From Achromobacter agilis (GTDB taxonomy: Bacteria > Pseudomonadota > Gammaproteobacteria > Burkholderiales > Burkholderiaceae_B), in contig NZ_UFQB01000017.1 of NCBI RefSeq assembly GCF_900496965.1, positions 78,444 to 142,443 of the forward strand: a stretch of DNA of 64,000 nucleotides, read 5' to 3'. A program made the translations under genes and the position numbers. This document shows, one piece after another, positions 1 to 9,457 of the stretch (within the stretch, counting starts at the first letter, position 1; each line of letters starts with the position of its first letter). Below the pieces are notes generated by a model that was not told the origin of the DNA, did no database searches, and was given only the letters and a program-made list of their open reading frames with translations.

Positions 1-2
1 TC

Positions 3-716
3 AATTCCAGCCTGAACATCGCCCAGTTCTGGGACGGCCGCGCCAAGGATCTGCGCGAGCAGGCCGGCGGCCCGATCGCCAACCCCATGGAAATGGCGTC
101 CTCGCACGAGCTGGCCATCCAGGTCCTGAATTCCATTCCCGGCTACCGGGCGGAGTTCAAGCAGGTTTTCGGCCAGGACCGGATCACGATCGAGGAGGTG
201 ACGGGCGCGCTGGCCGCATTCGAGGAAACGCTGGTGACGCCCAATGCGCGGTTCGACCAGTGGCTGCGCGGCGACAAGCAGGCGTTGACGCTGCGGGAGC
301 TGGCCGGCTACGAACTGTTCAAGAACAGCGGCTGCGTCGCGTGCCACAACGGCGTGGCCGTGGGCGGCAACTCGTTCCAGAAGATGGGCCTGGTCATGCC
401 GTACCAGACGGACAACAAGGCCGAAGGGCGGGCGGCGGTGACGGGCAAGGATGCGGACCGCTTCAACTTCAAGGTGCCCACCCTGCGTAACGTGGCGCTG
501 ACCTATCCGTACTTCCATGACGGCGAGGCCGCCACGCTGACGCAGGCGGTGGATGTGATGGGCCGGCTGCAGCTGGGCCGGACCTTCACGCCGGACGAAA
601 ATGCGCAGATCGTGGCCTTCCTGAAGACGCTCACGGGCGACCAGCCGGCGATCCAGTATCCGGTGCTGCCTCCCTCGGAGGACGATACGCCGCGGCCCGA
701 ACCCTTCGTGAAGTAG
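3..716 (+). CDS. Di-haem cytochrome c peroxidase, C-terminal part (5' end outside the window)
   Basis: The frame is open from the first complete codon, so the start lies upstream. The visible part carries the family's NIAQFWDGRAKDL and GPIANPMEM stretches and one haem-binding CVACH motif (about 330-345), which would be the second haem domain. The conserved Met-containing stretch and the VPTLRNVALTYPYFHDG segment near the C-terminus fit the MauG/CcpA family. Such enzymes sit in the periplasm and reduce H2O2 with electrons from small cytochromes. The N-terminal haem domain and signal peptide cannot be seen. The gene converges on queF with a 16-bp gap. Confidence 0.9.
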   Translation, partial: NSSLNIAQFWDGRAKDLREQAGGPIANPMEMASSHELAIQVLNSIPGYRAEFKQVFGQDRITIEEVTGALAAFEETLVTPNARFDQWLRGDKQALTLRELAGYELFKNSGCVACHNGVAVGGNSFQKMGLVMPYQTDNKAEGRAAVTGKDADRFNFKVPTLRNVALTYPYFHDGEAATLTQAVDVMGRLQLGRTFTPDENAQIVAFLKTLTGDQPAIQYPVLPPSEDDTPRPEPFVK

Positions 717-732
717 GGGCCGCGGGGCGCGC

Positions 733-1557
733 CTACTGGCGGACGGTGCGCACGTCCGCCGGGGGCGCCGCCTCGAAGTTGCTGCGCCAGGGGTTGATAT
801 CCAGGCCGCCGCGGCGGGTATATCGCGCGTAGACCGTCAACAGCTCGGGCCGGCAGGCCTGCATGATGTCGGTGAAGATGCGTTCGACGCAATGCTCGTG
901 GAACTCCGCATGCTGGCGGAACGACACGATGTAGCGCAGCAGCGATTCGCGGTCTATCGGCGCGCCGCGGTAGCGGATCTGCACGCTGGCCCAGTCGGGC
1001 TGGCCCGTCACGGGGCAGTTCGATTTCAGCAGGCGCGAGGCCAGCGTTTCCTCGACGGTGCCGCCTGCGCGGGTGCGCAGTAAATCGGGCGCCGGTTCGT
1101 AGGTATCGATCTCGATATCCAGCTTATCGATATAGATGCCGTCCAGTTCGCCCATCTGCAATTCGGAGAAGCGCTGGGGCAGGAAGAAATCCAGCCCGAC
1201 GGGAGCGCCGGCCGCGGCGCTCAGGTCGCGCTCCAGCCGGCCGCGCAACGCGGCCGAATTGACCAGCCGGGTCTGGTTGAACGAATTCAGATAGAGCTTG
1301 AACGACTTGGATTCGATGATGTTGGGGCTGTCCGCGGGCACCGAGAACGTGGCCATGGCGATGCGGGGCTTGCCCTTGGCGTCCAGCCACGACAGCTCAT
1401 AGGCATTCCACAGGTCCACGCCCGTGAACGGCAGCTGGCCGGCGGCGAGATTCAAGGCGGCCCGGTTGTGCGAGCGCGCGATGGGGAAGAGCAGCGTCGG
1501 GTCGTATTGCGAGACGTAGGACACGCTCTGGCCGAGCGGACCGTGGGACAAGGTCAT
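733..1557 (-). CDS. queF: NADPH-dependent 7-cyano-7-deazaguanine reductase QueF, long form
   Basis: 274 residues, close to the long proteobacterial QueF (about 280). It reduces preQ0 to preQ1 in tRNA queuosine synthesis. The NADPH-binding ESKSFKLYL motif lies at residues 82-90, the nucleophilic Cys at 181 in [11 protein letters not shown], the catalytic Asp at 188 and FHEHC at 219-223. The frame is open 46 codons further upstream, but the family N-terminus (MTLSHGPLG) begins at this ATG. A TACAAT -10-like box lies upstream on the minus strand. The gene is transcribed alone, away from aceA. Confidence 0.95.
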   Translation of the reverse strand: MTLSHGPLGQSVSYVSQYDPTLLFPIARSHNRAALNLAAGQLPFTGVDLWNAYELSWLDAKGKPRIAMATFSVPADSPNIIESKSFKLYLNSFNQTRLVNSAALRGRLERDLSAAAGAPVGLDFFLPQRFSELQMGELDGIYIDKLDIEIDTYEPAPDLLRTRAGGTVEETLASRLLKSNCPVTGQPDWASVQIRYRGAPIDRESLLRYIVSFRQHAEFHEHCVERIFTDIMQACRPELLTVYARYTRRGGLDINPWRSNFEAAPPADVRTVRQ

Positions 1558-1878
1558 GGCGGAATCACAGGAACAGGGGGAATGGACGCATTGTAGGCGG
1601 TCGATGATGCGTTGTTTTCCGCATCGTGAAATGTAACCTTCGCCATATGAAAGCGCCTGCTGCGTAGCAACGTCAGGCCATTTCACAGATGACAATTGCG
1701 TTTCGTGATACGAAATGAATTTTATAAGCTATTGATTTTAATGAATAATATTTTTCGTCTTCTATAAGACATAAGCTCACCTTGCCCTGCAGCAGAGGCA
1801 TAGACTTTCTCCAACGATTCACGCAATGCAAGACGCGAATCTTTTGAAGTCTTCCCATCACTGACCAGGAGCATCACC
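1558..1878. promoter_or_regulatory. queF/aceA divergent intergenic region, AT-rich, with two short palindromes
   Basis: About 320 bp without a gene. The part nearer aceA is strikingly AT-rich for this genome (about 1700-1780). It holds two perfect inverted repeats: TTTCGT-GAT-ACGAAA at 1701-1715 and GTCTT-CTAT-AAGAC at 1757-1770. Both lie where an aceA promoter or operator would be expected. The regulator is not identifiable from sequence. An AGGAG ribosome site precedes the aceA ATG. Confidence 0.5.
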
Positions 1879-3198
<1,320 letters not shown>

Positions 3199-3251
3199 TT
3201 GATGCTCGCAGGAGAGTGATGCAGTTGTAGTTGCTGTTGTAGGGTGGATTT

Positions 3252-3277
3252 GGGTGCCTCCGGGCACCCTTTTTTTT
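3252..3277 (+). terminator. Rho-independent terminator of aceA
   Basis: Stem GGGTGCC/GGCACCC (3252-3258 with 3263-3269), loop TCCG, followed at once by eight T (3270-3277). It lies 53 bp after the aceA stop and ahead of the convergent biotin genes. Confidence 0.9.
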
Positions 3278-3360
3278 GCCTGGATTTGCTCAAAGCCCGA
3301 AAAACGCCGTGTACACCAGGCGTTCCTCCCACGGGGCGCCGTCGCCCGCCGGCCGGGAAA

Positions 3361-4797
3361 CTACTCCGCGACCGCGGGAGCTCCGCCCAGCGCGGCCAGG
3401 CAGTCGTCCAACGGAGGGATGCCTTGCGCCAGCGCCTCGACCGTTGCGGCGTCGACCTTGGCCAGAGGGGGAATCTCGGCCAGTACGCGCACGCCGCCGA
3501 AGCGTTCGATGGCTTCCTTGTTGCCCGCCGAGAGCGGCCCGCTCATGATGACGCCCAACACGGGAATGCCGCGGCGCTTGAGGGCCTCCAGGCTGAGCAG
3601 GGTGTGGTTGATGGTGCCCAGCCCGCTGCGCGCCGCCAGCACCACGGGCATGTCCAGCCGCGCGATCAGGTCGATCATCATGTGCGTGTCGTCGATGGGC
3701 ACGTAAAGCCCGCCGGCCCCTTCCACGACCAGCGGCGCCTGCGTGGCGGGCGGGACGATGCTGGTGGCGTCGACGATGGCGTCTTCCAGCGTGGCCGCGG
3801 CCCAGGGCGACAGCGGCGCCTGCAGCACGTAAGCCGGCAGGTGCAGGCGCTCGGGCGGGAGCCCGGCCAATTGCGCGACGGTTTCCGTGTCGCCCGGCTC
3901 TTCCGACATGCCGGTCTGCACCGGCTTCCAGTAGTCGGCGTTCCAGGCGCGCGCCAGGATGGCGGAGACGAGCGTCTTGCCGATGCCGGTATCGGTGCCG
4001 GTCACGAACACCCCCGAGGGGCTCAGGTCAGATTTTTTCCACATGCCATAGGCCAGGTGATACGTCACCGTGGCTCCTTGTTCGCCAAACGCCGCCAGCA
4101 CACGGCGCAATCCGGCGGCGCTCAAGGGTTTGCTTCCGGGCGCCGGGGTGGTGGCGCCGATGCCTTTCAGGCCCTTCAGGAAATGCAGGCCGTCAGGATG
4201 ATTATGTATCAGCCGTTCAGCGCGGACGCCACCCGTCAGATTGCTCATGGCCGGCTGGATGGCGGCGGCGCGGGGGTAGGGCGGGGTGGCCGCGCCGAGG
4301 CCGGCCGCGAGATGGGCCGCCCGCCATTCGTGGAACGTGCCCGCGGCCAGGGTCGCTACCGCCAGGCGGCCGCCGGGGGCCAGCATCGCGGCCAGCCGGC
4401 CCAGGCCCGCATTCAGGTCGGAAAACCATTGCACGGCGAGGCTGGAGCAGATCAGATCGTAGCCGCCCGGCAGCCCCTCCGGATGTTCGCCGTCCAGCAG
4501 CTGGTAGCGGACGGTTCCGGGCAAGGGCGGATGGCGCTGTGCGGCGGCCAGCATGCCGGGAGAAATGTCCGTCACCGTCCAGTCGGCGGGGCCGAGGCGG
4601 CGCGCCAGCGCCCGGGTCAGCAGGCCGGTGCCGCAGCCGATTTCCAGGATGCGGGGAAACCGGGGCAGCGGCAGCAGGGCGATATCGCTGGCCAGGCGTT
4701 CGGCCGTGATGCGCTGGACGGGGGCATGCTCGTCGTAGCGGCGGGCGGCCGCGCCGAAGCGCGCGCCGACCTGGGCGTTGCGCGGCGCTTGCGTCAT
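3361..4797 (-). CDS. bioC-bioD: BioC-BioD fusion: malonyl-ACP methyltransferase plus dethiobiotin synthase
   Basis: One uninterrupted 478-residue frame. Residues 1-250 are BioC: SAM motif LEIGCGTGLLT at 51-61 and the closing VTYHLAYGMW near 244-253. It methylates malonyl-ACP to start pimeloyl synthesis. Residues about 255-478 are BioD: P-loop GTDTGIGKT at 267-275, KPVQTG, and VVEGAGGLYVP. It makes dethiobiotin from DAPA with ATP and CO2. No stop separates them. An internal ATG at 4044 (MWKKSDL) could give free BioD, but no clear ribosome site precedes it. The start overlaps the bioH stop (ATGA). These are separate proteins in E. coli; the fusion is read directly from sequence. Confidence 0.92.
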   Translation of the reverse strand: MTQAPRNAQVGARFGAAARRYDEHAPVQRITAERLASDIALLPLPRFPRILEIGCGTGLLTRALARRLGPADWTVTDISPGMLAAAQRHPPLPGTVRYQLLDGEHPEGLPGGYDLICSSLAVQWFSDLNAGLGRLAAMLAPGGRLAVATLAAGTFHEWRAAHLAAGLGAATPPYPRAAAIQPAMSNLTGGVRAERLIHNHPDGLHFLKGLKGIGATTPAPGSKPLSAAGLRRVLAAFGEQGATVTYHLAYGMWKKSDLSPSGVFVTGTDTGIGKTLVSAILARAWNADYWKPVQTGMSEEPGDTETVAQLAGLPPERLHLPAYVLQAPLSPWAAATLEDAIVDATSIVPPATQAPLVVEGAGGLYVPIDDTHMMIDLIARLDMPVVLAARSGLGTINHTLLSLEALKRRGIPVLGVIMSGPLSAGNKEAIERFGGVRVLAEIPPLAKVDAATVEALAQGIPPLDDCLAALGGAPAVAE

Positions 4798-5477
4798 GCC
4801 TCGGGCGCCACGCGCGCGAGGAAGGCGCGAATGTGCGCGGCGCACCACGGCGCGTCGGCGACGGGCAGCAGGTGCCCGCCGCACTCGCGCCAGTGCAGGT
4901 CGCCGGGCGGGCAGGCGGCGAAGGCCGCCCGTGTCATCGGGGCGGGCACGATGGGATCCTCCCCGCCGGCCAGGACCAGCAACGGTACGCGCAGCGCGGC
5001 CAGGGCGGCGCGCTGGTCCTCGTCGCGCAGGGCCAACAGGTCGCGGCCGAGCATCTCGGTCCGGGGGGCGCCGAAGGGCGCCGTGGTGCCGCAGCGTTGG
5101 CGGAAGTCCTGCAGCACGGCCGCGGGGTCTGAGGCCAGGCGCCGGGCCATGCGGTCCAGCATGCGGGCCGGCACGCCGGCATCGAAACCGGGGCCGGCGG
5201 CAAAGCGCGGGAAGCCGTTGAGCGATACCAGCCCCAGGCAGTCTTGCGGCAGGCCGCGCAACAGGCGCAGCATGCCCAGCGAGTGGCCGATGGCGACTGC
5301 CGGGCCGGCGATGTCCGGTTCCCGGGCCGGGCCGAAGTAGCCGGCGTCGAAGACGGCTTGCGGCCAGCCGTCCAGCTCGGCGCGCAGCGGCGCCCACACC
5401 GAGGCGTCGAAGGCCCAGCCGTGGACGAACAGCAGGGTGGGGCGTGGCGCTGCCGCAGGCATTAGGGAACCGGGCAT
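4794..5477 (-). CDS. bioH: BioH-like pimeloyl-ACP methyl ester esterase
   Basis: 227-residue alpha/beta hydrolase, slightly shorter than E. coli BioH (256). It carries the oxyanion region LLFVHGWAFD, nucleophile elbow GHSLG with Ser66, acid site GGEDPIVP and the C-terminal His in GGHLLP. Its placement between bioF and bioC strongly suggests that it removes the methyl ester from pimeloyl-ACP. Start chosen by the ATGA overlap with bioF; a second ATG lies at 5462. Its own stop overlaps the bioC start by four bases. Function is inferred mainly from context, because hydrolases of this fold are diverse. Confidence 0.83.
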   Translation of the reverse strand: MPGSLMPAAAPRPTLLFVHGWAFDASVWAPLRAELDGWPQAVFDAGYFGPAREPDIAGPAVAIGHSLGMLRLLRGLPQDCLGLVSLNGFPRFAAGPGFDAGVPARMLDRMARRLASDPAAVLQDFRQRCGTTAPFGAPRTEMLGRDLLALRDEDQRAALAALRVPLLVLAGGEDPIVPAPMTRAAFAACPPGDLHWRECGGHLLPVADAPWCAAHIRAFLARVAPEA

Positions 5478-6664
5478 CAGGCGAGCACGGCGGCGAAGCC
5501 GTCGATCAACCGCGAGACGTCGGCGTCCCGGTGCGCGGCGCTCAGCGTGACGCGCAGGCGGCTGGTGCCGGCGGGGACGGTCGGCGGGCGGATCGCCACG
5601 GCCAGCAGGCCGCGTTGCTCCAGCGCGGACGCCATTTCCAGCGCGCGGGCCGCATCGCCGACGAGGGCCGGCACGATCTGGGTGGACGAGGCGCCGGTGT
5701 CGAGCCCCATCGTCCGCAGGGCTGCGCGCAGGCGGTCGCCGGCGGCCGCCAGCCGGGCGCGCTCGGCGTCCATCGCGGGCACCAGGTCCAGCGCCGCGTC
5801 CATGGCGCCCAGCACGGCGGGCGGCAGCGCGGTCGTGTAGATGAAGCCGGAGCATGCATTGATCAGGTAGTCGCACAAGGCGCGCGAGCCGGCAACGTAG
5901 GCGCCGAAGCCGCCCAGCGCCTTGCTGAAGGTGCCCATGGCCAGGTCGATCCGCCCCGGCGCCAGGCCGGCCAGGCCCATCCCGCCGGGGCCCAGCACGC
6001 CGGTGGCATGCGCCTCGTCCAGGTAGACGAACGCCTGGTGGCGGTCGGCCAGGCCGGCCAGGCGTGCCACGTCGGTCCGGTCCCCGTCCATGCTGAACAC
6101 GCTTTCCGTGACGATGAAGCGGGAGACGGGCTTGCCCGCCGCCGCTTCCGCCCGCGCCGCCAGCAGGGCTTCCAGGTGGTCCAGGTCGTTGTGGCGGAAC
6201 CGGATCTGCCGGACGCCGGCGGCCTGGCAGCCGTGGTGCAGGCTGGCGTGGTTGAGCTTGTCGGCATAGAGCTCGACCTCGCCCTGGCTGGCCGCCGCGC
6301 GCAGCAGGGCGGGCAGCACGGCGGCGTTGGCCTGCCAGCCGGAGGCCAGCAGCAGCGCGGCTTCGGTCCCTTTGAGACGGGCGAGCTTGGCTTCCACCTG
6401 CTCGTGCAGGTCCAGGTTGCCGCAGACCAGGCGCGAGGCCTGGGCGCCGGCCCCGTGGCGGGCCGTCCATTCGCGGGCGCGTTCGACCAGCAGGGGATGC
6501 CGGGCCAGGCCGAGATAGTCGTTGCTGGAGAAGTTCAGGATTGGCGCGCCGCCCAGCACGATGCGGCCGGGCGCGGCGGCGGTGGCCGTGCGCAGGCGGC
6601 GGCGCACGCGGCGCGCTTGCGCCTGCGCCAGCTCGGAGGAAAACAGTGAATCCAGCTTTGACAT
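5477..6664 (-). CDS. bioF: 8-amino-7-oxononanoate synthase
   Basis: 395 residues, typical length. A PLP enzyme condensing pimeloyl-ACP with L-alanine to make KAPA. It shows NFSSNDYLGLA at 44-54, the PLP-contacting DEAHATG at 216-222 and the Schiff-base Lys248 in TFSKALGG. First gene of the minus-strand biotin run bioF-bioH-bioCD, divergent from bioA with 143 bp between. Each junction is a 4-bp ATGA overlap, which points to translational coupling. Confidence 0.96.
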   Translation of the reverse strand: MSKLDSLFSSELAQAQARRVRRRLRTATAAAPGRIVLGGAPILNFSSNDYLGLARHPLLVERAREWTARHGAGAQASRLVCGNLDLHEQVEAKLARLKGTEAALLLASGWQANAAVLPALLRAAASQGEVELYADKLNHASLHHGCQAAGVRQIRFRHNDLDHLEALLAARAEAAAGKPVSRFIVTESVFSMDGDRTDVARLAGLADRHQAFVYLDEAHATGVLGPGGMGLAGLAPGRIDLAMGTFSKALGGFGAYVAGSRALCDYLINACSGFIYTTALPPAVLGAMDAALDLVPAMDAERARLAAAGDRLRAALRTMGLDTGASSTQIVPALVGDAARALEMASALEQRGLLAVAIRPPTVPAGTSRLRVTLSAAHRDADVSRLIDGFAAVLA

Positions 6665-6807
6665 CGACTTATCCAGCAGCGGCCGGGCGGGGCGGCATAT
6701 CCGCGCCAGGCCGTAGAATGCGGGCCATTGTAGTGGAGGCGGGCGCCGCCCTTCCCGGACGCGCGCCGGGCGGGCGCGGCGGGCCGCCGGTTTTCAGGAG
6801 AGGATCC
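6665..6807. promoter_or_regulatory. bioF/bioA divergent promoter region
   Basis: 143 bp between the divergent biotin genes. A TAGAAT -10-like hexamer lies in CCGTAGAATG at about 6714-6719 on the plus strand. A CAGGAGAG ribosome site precedes bioA. I looked for a BirA operator (GTAAAC-type palindrome, spacing about 15) and did not find one, so the control of this locus is unclear. Confidence 0.4.
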
Positions 6808-8076
6808 ATGCACATGCCCGACTGGATGGCCCAGGGCCAGCCCCATATCTGGCTTCCCTACGCCCAGATGAAGACGGCGACGCCGCCGCTGCCCGTGGTG
6901 CGAAGCCACGGCAGCCGGCTCGAACTGGCCGACGGCCGCAGCCTGATCGACGGGGTGGCCTCCTGGTGGACCGCATGCCACGGCTACAACCATCCGCATA
7001 TCGCGCAGGCCGTGCGCGCGCAGCTGGACGCCATGCCGCACGTGATGTTCGGCGGGCTGACCCACGAACCGGCGCTGACCCTGGCGCGCCGGCTGGCCGC
7101 CCTGCTCGGGCCGGGCCTGGATCGCGTCTTCTATACGGACTCGGGCTCGGTGGCGGTGGAGGTCGCCATGAAGATGGCCTTGCAGTTCTGGCTGAACCAG
7201 GGCGAACGCGGCCGCGACCGCTTCCTGTCGTTCCGGGGCGGCTACCACGGCGATACCTTCGGCACCATGGCCGTGTGCGACCCGGAAGAGGGCATGCACA
7301 GCCTGTTCCGGGGCATGCTGATCGAACATGACATCGCCAGCCTGCCCCGCAGCGAGGCGGAGCTGGCCGCGCTCGAGGCCCACCTGGAGATCCACGGCCA
7401 GCGGCTGGCCGGCATCCTGGTCGAGCCGCTGGTGCAGGGGGCGGGCGGCATGCTGCTGCACGATCCGGAGGTATTGCGGCGGCTGCGCCGTCTGGCCGAC
7501 CGGCATGGCCTGTTGCTGATCTTCGACGAGATCTTCACCGGTTTCGGGCGCACGGGCACGATGTTCGCGTTCGAGCAGGCCGGCATCCGGCCGGACATCC
7601 TGACCCTGTCCAAGGCCTTGACGGGCGGCACCCTGCCGCTGGCCGCCACGGTGGCCAGCAACCGGGTGTTCGACGCCTTCTGGTCCGACGACCCGTCCCA
7701 CGCGCTGATGCACGGCCCCACCTTCATGGGCAACGCGCTGGCCTGCGCGGCGGCCAACGCCTCGCTGGACTTGTTCGAAACCGAGCCCCGCCTGGCGCAG
7801 GCCCGGGCCGTCTCCGCAGCCCTGGAAGCGGGGCTGGCGCCATGCCGCGGCCTGGACTGGGTGCGCGACGTGCGGGTGCTCGGCGCCATCGGGATCGTGG
7901 AACTGGACGGCATCGCCGACCGCGAAGCCCTGAAACGGCGGCTGATCGAGGCGGGCGTCTGGGTGCGGCCGTTCGGCAATGTGGTCTACATGACGCCGGC
8001 GCTGACCATCGGCGAGGACGATCTGGCGAGCCTGACGCGGGCGGTGGCCGACGTCCTGGGGCGGCAGCGTCCCTGA
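6808..8076 (+). CDS. bioA: Adenosylmethionine-8-amino-7-oxononanoate transaminase
   Basis: 422 residues. A PLP class III aminotransferase that converts KAPA to DAPA using SAM as amino donor. It carries HIWLPYAQM near the N-terminus (BioA-typical), WWTACHGYNHP, the PLP-binding Asp240 in IFDEIFTGFGRTG and Lys269 in TLSKALTGG. The frame is open far upstream, but the ATG at 6808 has CAGGAG at the right distance and gives the family N-terminus. Divergent from bioF; bioB is not in the window. Confidence 0.95.
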   Translation: MHMPDWMAQGQPHIWLPYAQMKTATPPLPVVRSHGSRLELADGRSLIDGVASWWTACHGYNHPHIAQAVRAQLDAMPHVMFGGLTHEPALTLARRLAALLGPGLDRVFYTDSGSVAVEVAMKMALQFWLNQGERGRDRFLSFRGGYHGDTFGTMAVCDPEEGMHSLFRGMLIEHDIASLPRSEAELAALEAHLEIHGQRLAGILVEPLVQGAGGMLLHDPEVLRRLRRLADRHGLLLIFDEIFTGFGRTGTMFAFEQAGIRPDILTLSKALTGGTLPLAATVASNRVFDAFWSDDPSHALMHGPTFMGNALACAAANASLDLFETEPRLAQARAVSAALEAGLAPCRGLDWVRDVRVLGAIGIVELDGIADREALKRRLIEAGVWVRPFGNVVYMTPALTIGEDDLASLTRAVADVLGRQRP

Positions 8077-8125
8077 CGCCGGCCTGCCGCGCGGGACGGT
8101 GGCGGGGCAAGCCGGGCAGGGCGCC

Positions 8126-8139
8126 TTGATCCAGATCAA
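8126..8139. promoter_or_regulatory. FNR/ANR box upstream of the CcoI-like gene and ccoS
   Basis: Perfect match to TTGAT-N4-ATCAA (TTGATCCAGATCAA), 35 bp upstream of the ATG at 8174. It predicts induction at low oxygen. It also argues against the longer reading-frame start at 8099, which would run through the site. Confidence 0.85.
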
Positions 8140-8173
8140 CGCGCGGGCACGGCGCGCTGGTTACCATCGGCGC

Positions 8174-9148
8174 ATGCGAGCAAAATCGATCTTCGCCGTC
8201 CCGGCGGGCCTGTCCCATGCCGAACGCCAGCAGCGCCGCCATGCGCTCGTGCGCCTGTCGCTGGCGTGGCTGGCAATGATGCAGGTCATGATGTTCGCCT
8301 GGCCCGGCTACTTGCGGCACGACGGCATACCGACGGACGCGCTGGAAACGCTGGACTGGGCCATCGTGCTGATGAACTGGGCCAGTCTTGCGCTGACCGT
8401 CCCCGTGGTGCTGTATTCGGCCTGGCCCATCTGGCGGCACGCCGGCGGCAACCTGCGGCACGGCCGCGCCGGCATGGACGTGCCCGTGGCGCTGGGCATT
8501 GTCGCCGCTTTCATTCCCAGCGTCCACGCCACTTATACCGGCCGGGGCGAGGTCTATTTCGATTCGGTCACGATGTTCGTGGCGTTCCTGTTGACCGCGC
8601 GCTACCTGGAACTGTGCGCCCGCCAGTCTTTCGGCGGCGCGGCCGGCGGCGCGCGCCACGAGCGCGTCGAGGCGCAGCGCCTCGAACTCGGCGCCCGGGC
8701 CGACCGCCTGGCCTCGCGTTTCGTGATGGTCCAGGTCGCGCTGGCGCTCGCGGCCGCGGCCGCGTGGGCCTACATCGATCCGGCGCACAGCATCCCCGTG
8801 ATGGTGGCGCTGCTGGTGATGAGCTGCCCTTGCGCGATGTCGATGGCGGTGCCCACGGCCATGGCCTCCGCGCATTCGGCGCTGGCCGCCCACCCCAATA
8901 TGCCCGACGCCGCGCTGGACGCGCTGCTCGCCGAGGCGCGGCGCAAGGCCCGCCAGAATCTCAACGGCTCGGTGGTGTGGCACTTGCTCATGACGCCCCT
9001 GGCGCTGGTCGGCTGGGTCACGCCCTGGCTGGCCGCGATCACCATGCTGCTGTCGTCGCTGGCGGTCGCCTACAACTCCTGGCGCCTGTGCCGCCGCGAC
9101 TGGTCCGGCGGCCTGCCTCCCCGCGCCGCGCTGGAAGCGGCGCCATGA
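8174..9148 (+). CDS. CcoI/CtpA-like membrane protein lacking all soluble P-type ATPase domains
   Basis: 324 residues with about eight membrane segments (near 25-46, 60-86, 101-119, 128-147, 184-201, 207-228, 264-282, 284-304). The order and motifs match the membrane part of a copper P1B-ATPase: metal site SCPC at 217-220 in helix 4, LAEARRKARQN before helix 5, and MLLSS at 291-295 in helix 6. The actuator loop is reduced to about 35 residues without TGE. The large loop after CPC is also about 35 residues, with no DKTGT, no nucleotide domain and no N-terminal metal domain. It therefore cannot hydrolyse ATP as known pumps do. It overlaps ccoS (ATGA), so a role in copper delivery to cbb3 oxidase is inferred. 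Confidence 0.85.
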   Translation: MRAKSIFAVPAGLSHAERQQRRHALVRLSLAWLAMMQVMMFAWPGYLRHDGIPTDALETLDWAIVLMNWASLALTVPVVLYSAWPIWRHAGGNLRHGRAGMDVPVALGIVAAFIPSVHATYTGRGEVYFDSVTMFVAFLLTARYLELCARQSFGGAAGGARHERVEAQRLELGARADRLASRFVMVQVALALAAAAAWAYIDPAHSIPVMVALLVMSCPCAMSMAVPTAMASAHSALAAHPNMPDAALDALLAEARRKARQNLNGSVVWHLLMTPLALVGWVTPWLAAITMLLSSLAVAYNSWRLCRRDWSGGLPPRAALEAAP

Positions 9149-9306
9149 CCATCCTCTATCTGCTGCTGCCCCTGTCCCTGCTCTTCGTGCTGGCCATCGG
9201 CGTGTCGCTCTGGTGGGCCGTTTTCAACGGCCAGTACGACGATACGGACGATGCCGGCACGGCCATCCTGCGCGACGACGACAGCGGGCCCGCCGCCCGC
9301 GGCTGA
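9145..9306 (+). CDS. ccoS: cbb3-type cytochrome oxidase assembly protein CcoS
   Basis: 53 residues: one N-terminal membrane helix followed by the family motif WWAVFNGQYDD and an acidic tail. CcoS is needed for cofactor insertion into cbb3 oxidase. Its start overlaps the stop of the CcoI-like gene by four bases, the arrangement usual for ccoI-ccoS. The ccoN operon starts 151 bp downstream behind its own FNR box. Confidence 0.92.
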   Translation: MTILYLLLPLSLLFVLAIGVSLWWAVFNGQYDDTDDAGTAILRDDDSGPAARG

Positions 9307-9378
9307 CGTTTCCGCGTTCGCGCCGGAGCCATTGATCTGTTGCGCCAACCGCGCGTTCCCCTGCACGGCCTGTAGGGT

Positions 9379-9392
9379 TTGATCCATATCAA
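9379..9392. promoter_or_regulatory. FNR/ANR box of the ccoNOQP operon
   Basis: Perfect TTGAT-N4-ATCAA (TTGATCCATATCAA), 66 bp upstream of the ccoN ATG. It is nearly identical to the site at 8126, so both halves of the oxidase locus are probably co-induced at low oxygen. Confidence 0.88.
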
Positions 9393-9457
9393 CATCCGTT
9401 TATCCGCCAGCCCCCATCATTGCAACCTGGATCTATTTGTTTCTCTAGGGGAAGGTG

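Noticed and set aside
3244..5340. Long open frame on the plus strand opposite the biotin genes (about 700 codons)
   Set aside because: Composition is Arg/Gly/Gln rich with no recognisable domain. It is antisense to bioCD and bioH, whose motifs are clear; typical shadow frame of high-GC DNA.
6665..6807. BirA operator between bioF and bioA
   Set aside because: No GTAAAC-like palindrome with the usual spacing is visible.
8099..8173. Upstream extension of the CcoI-like protein
   Set aside because: It would run through a perfect FNR box; the ATG at 8174 begins a sensible N-terminus.
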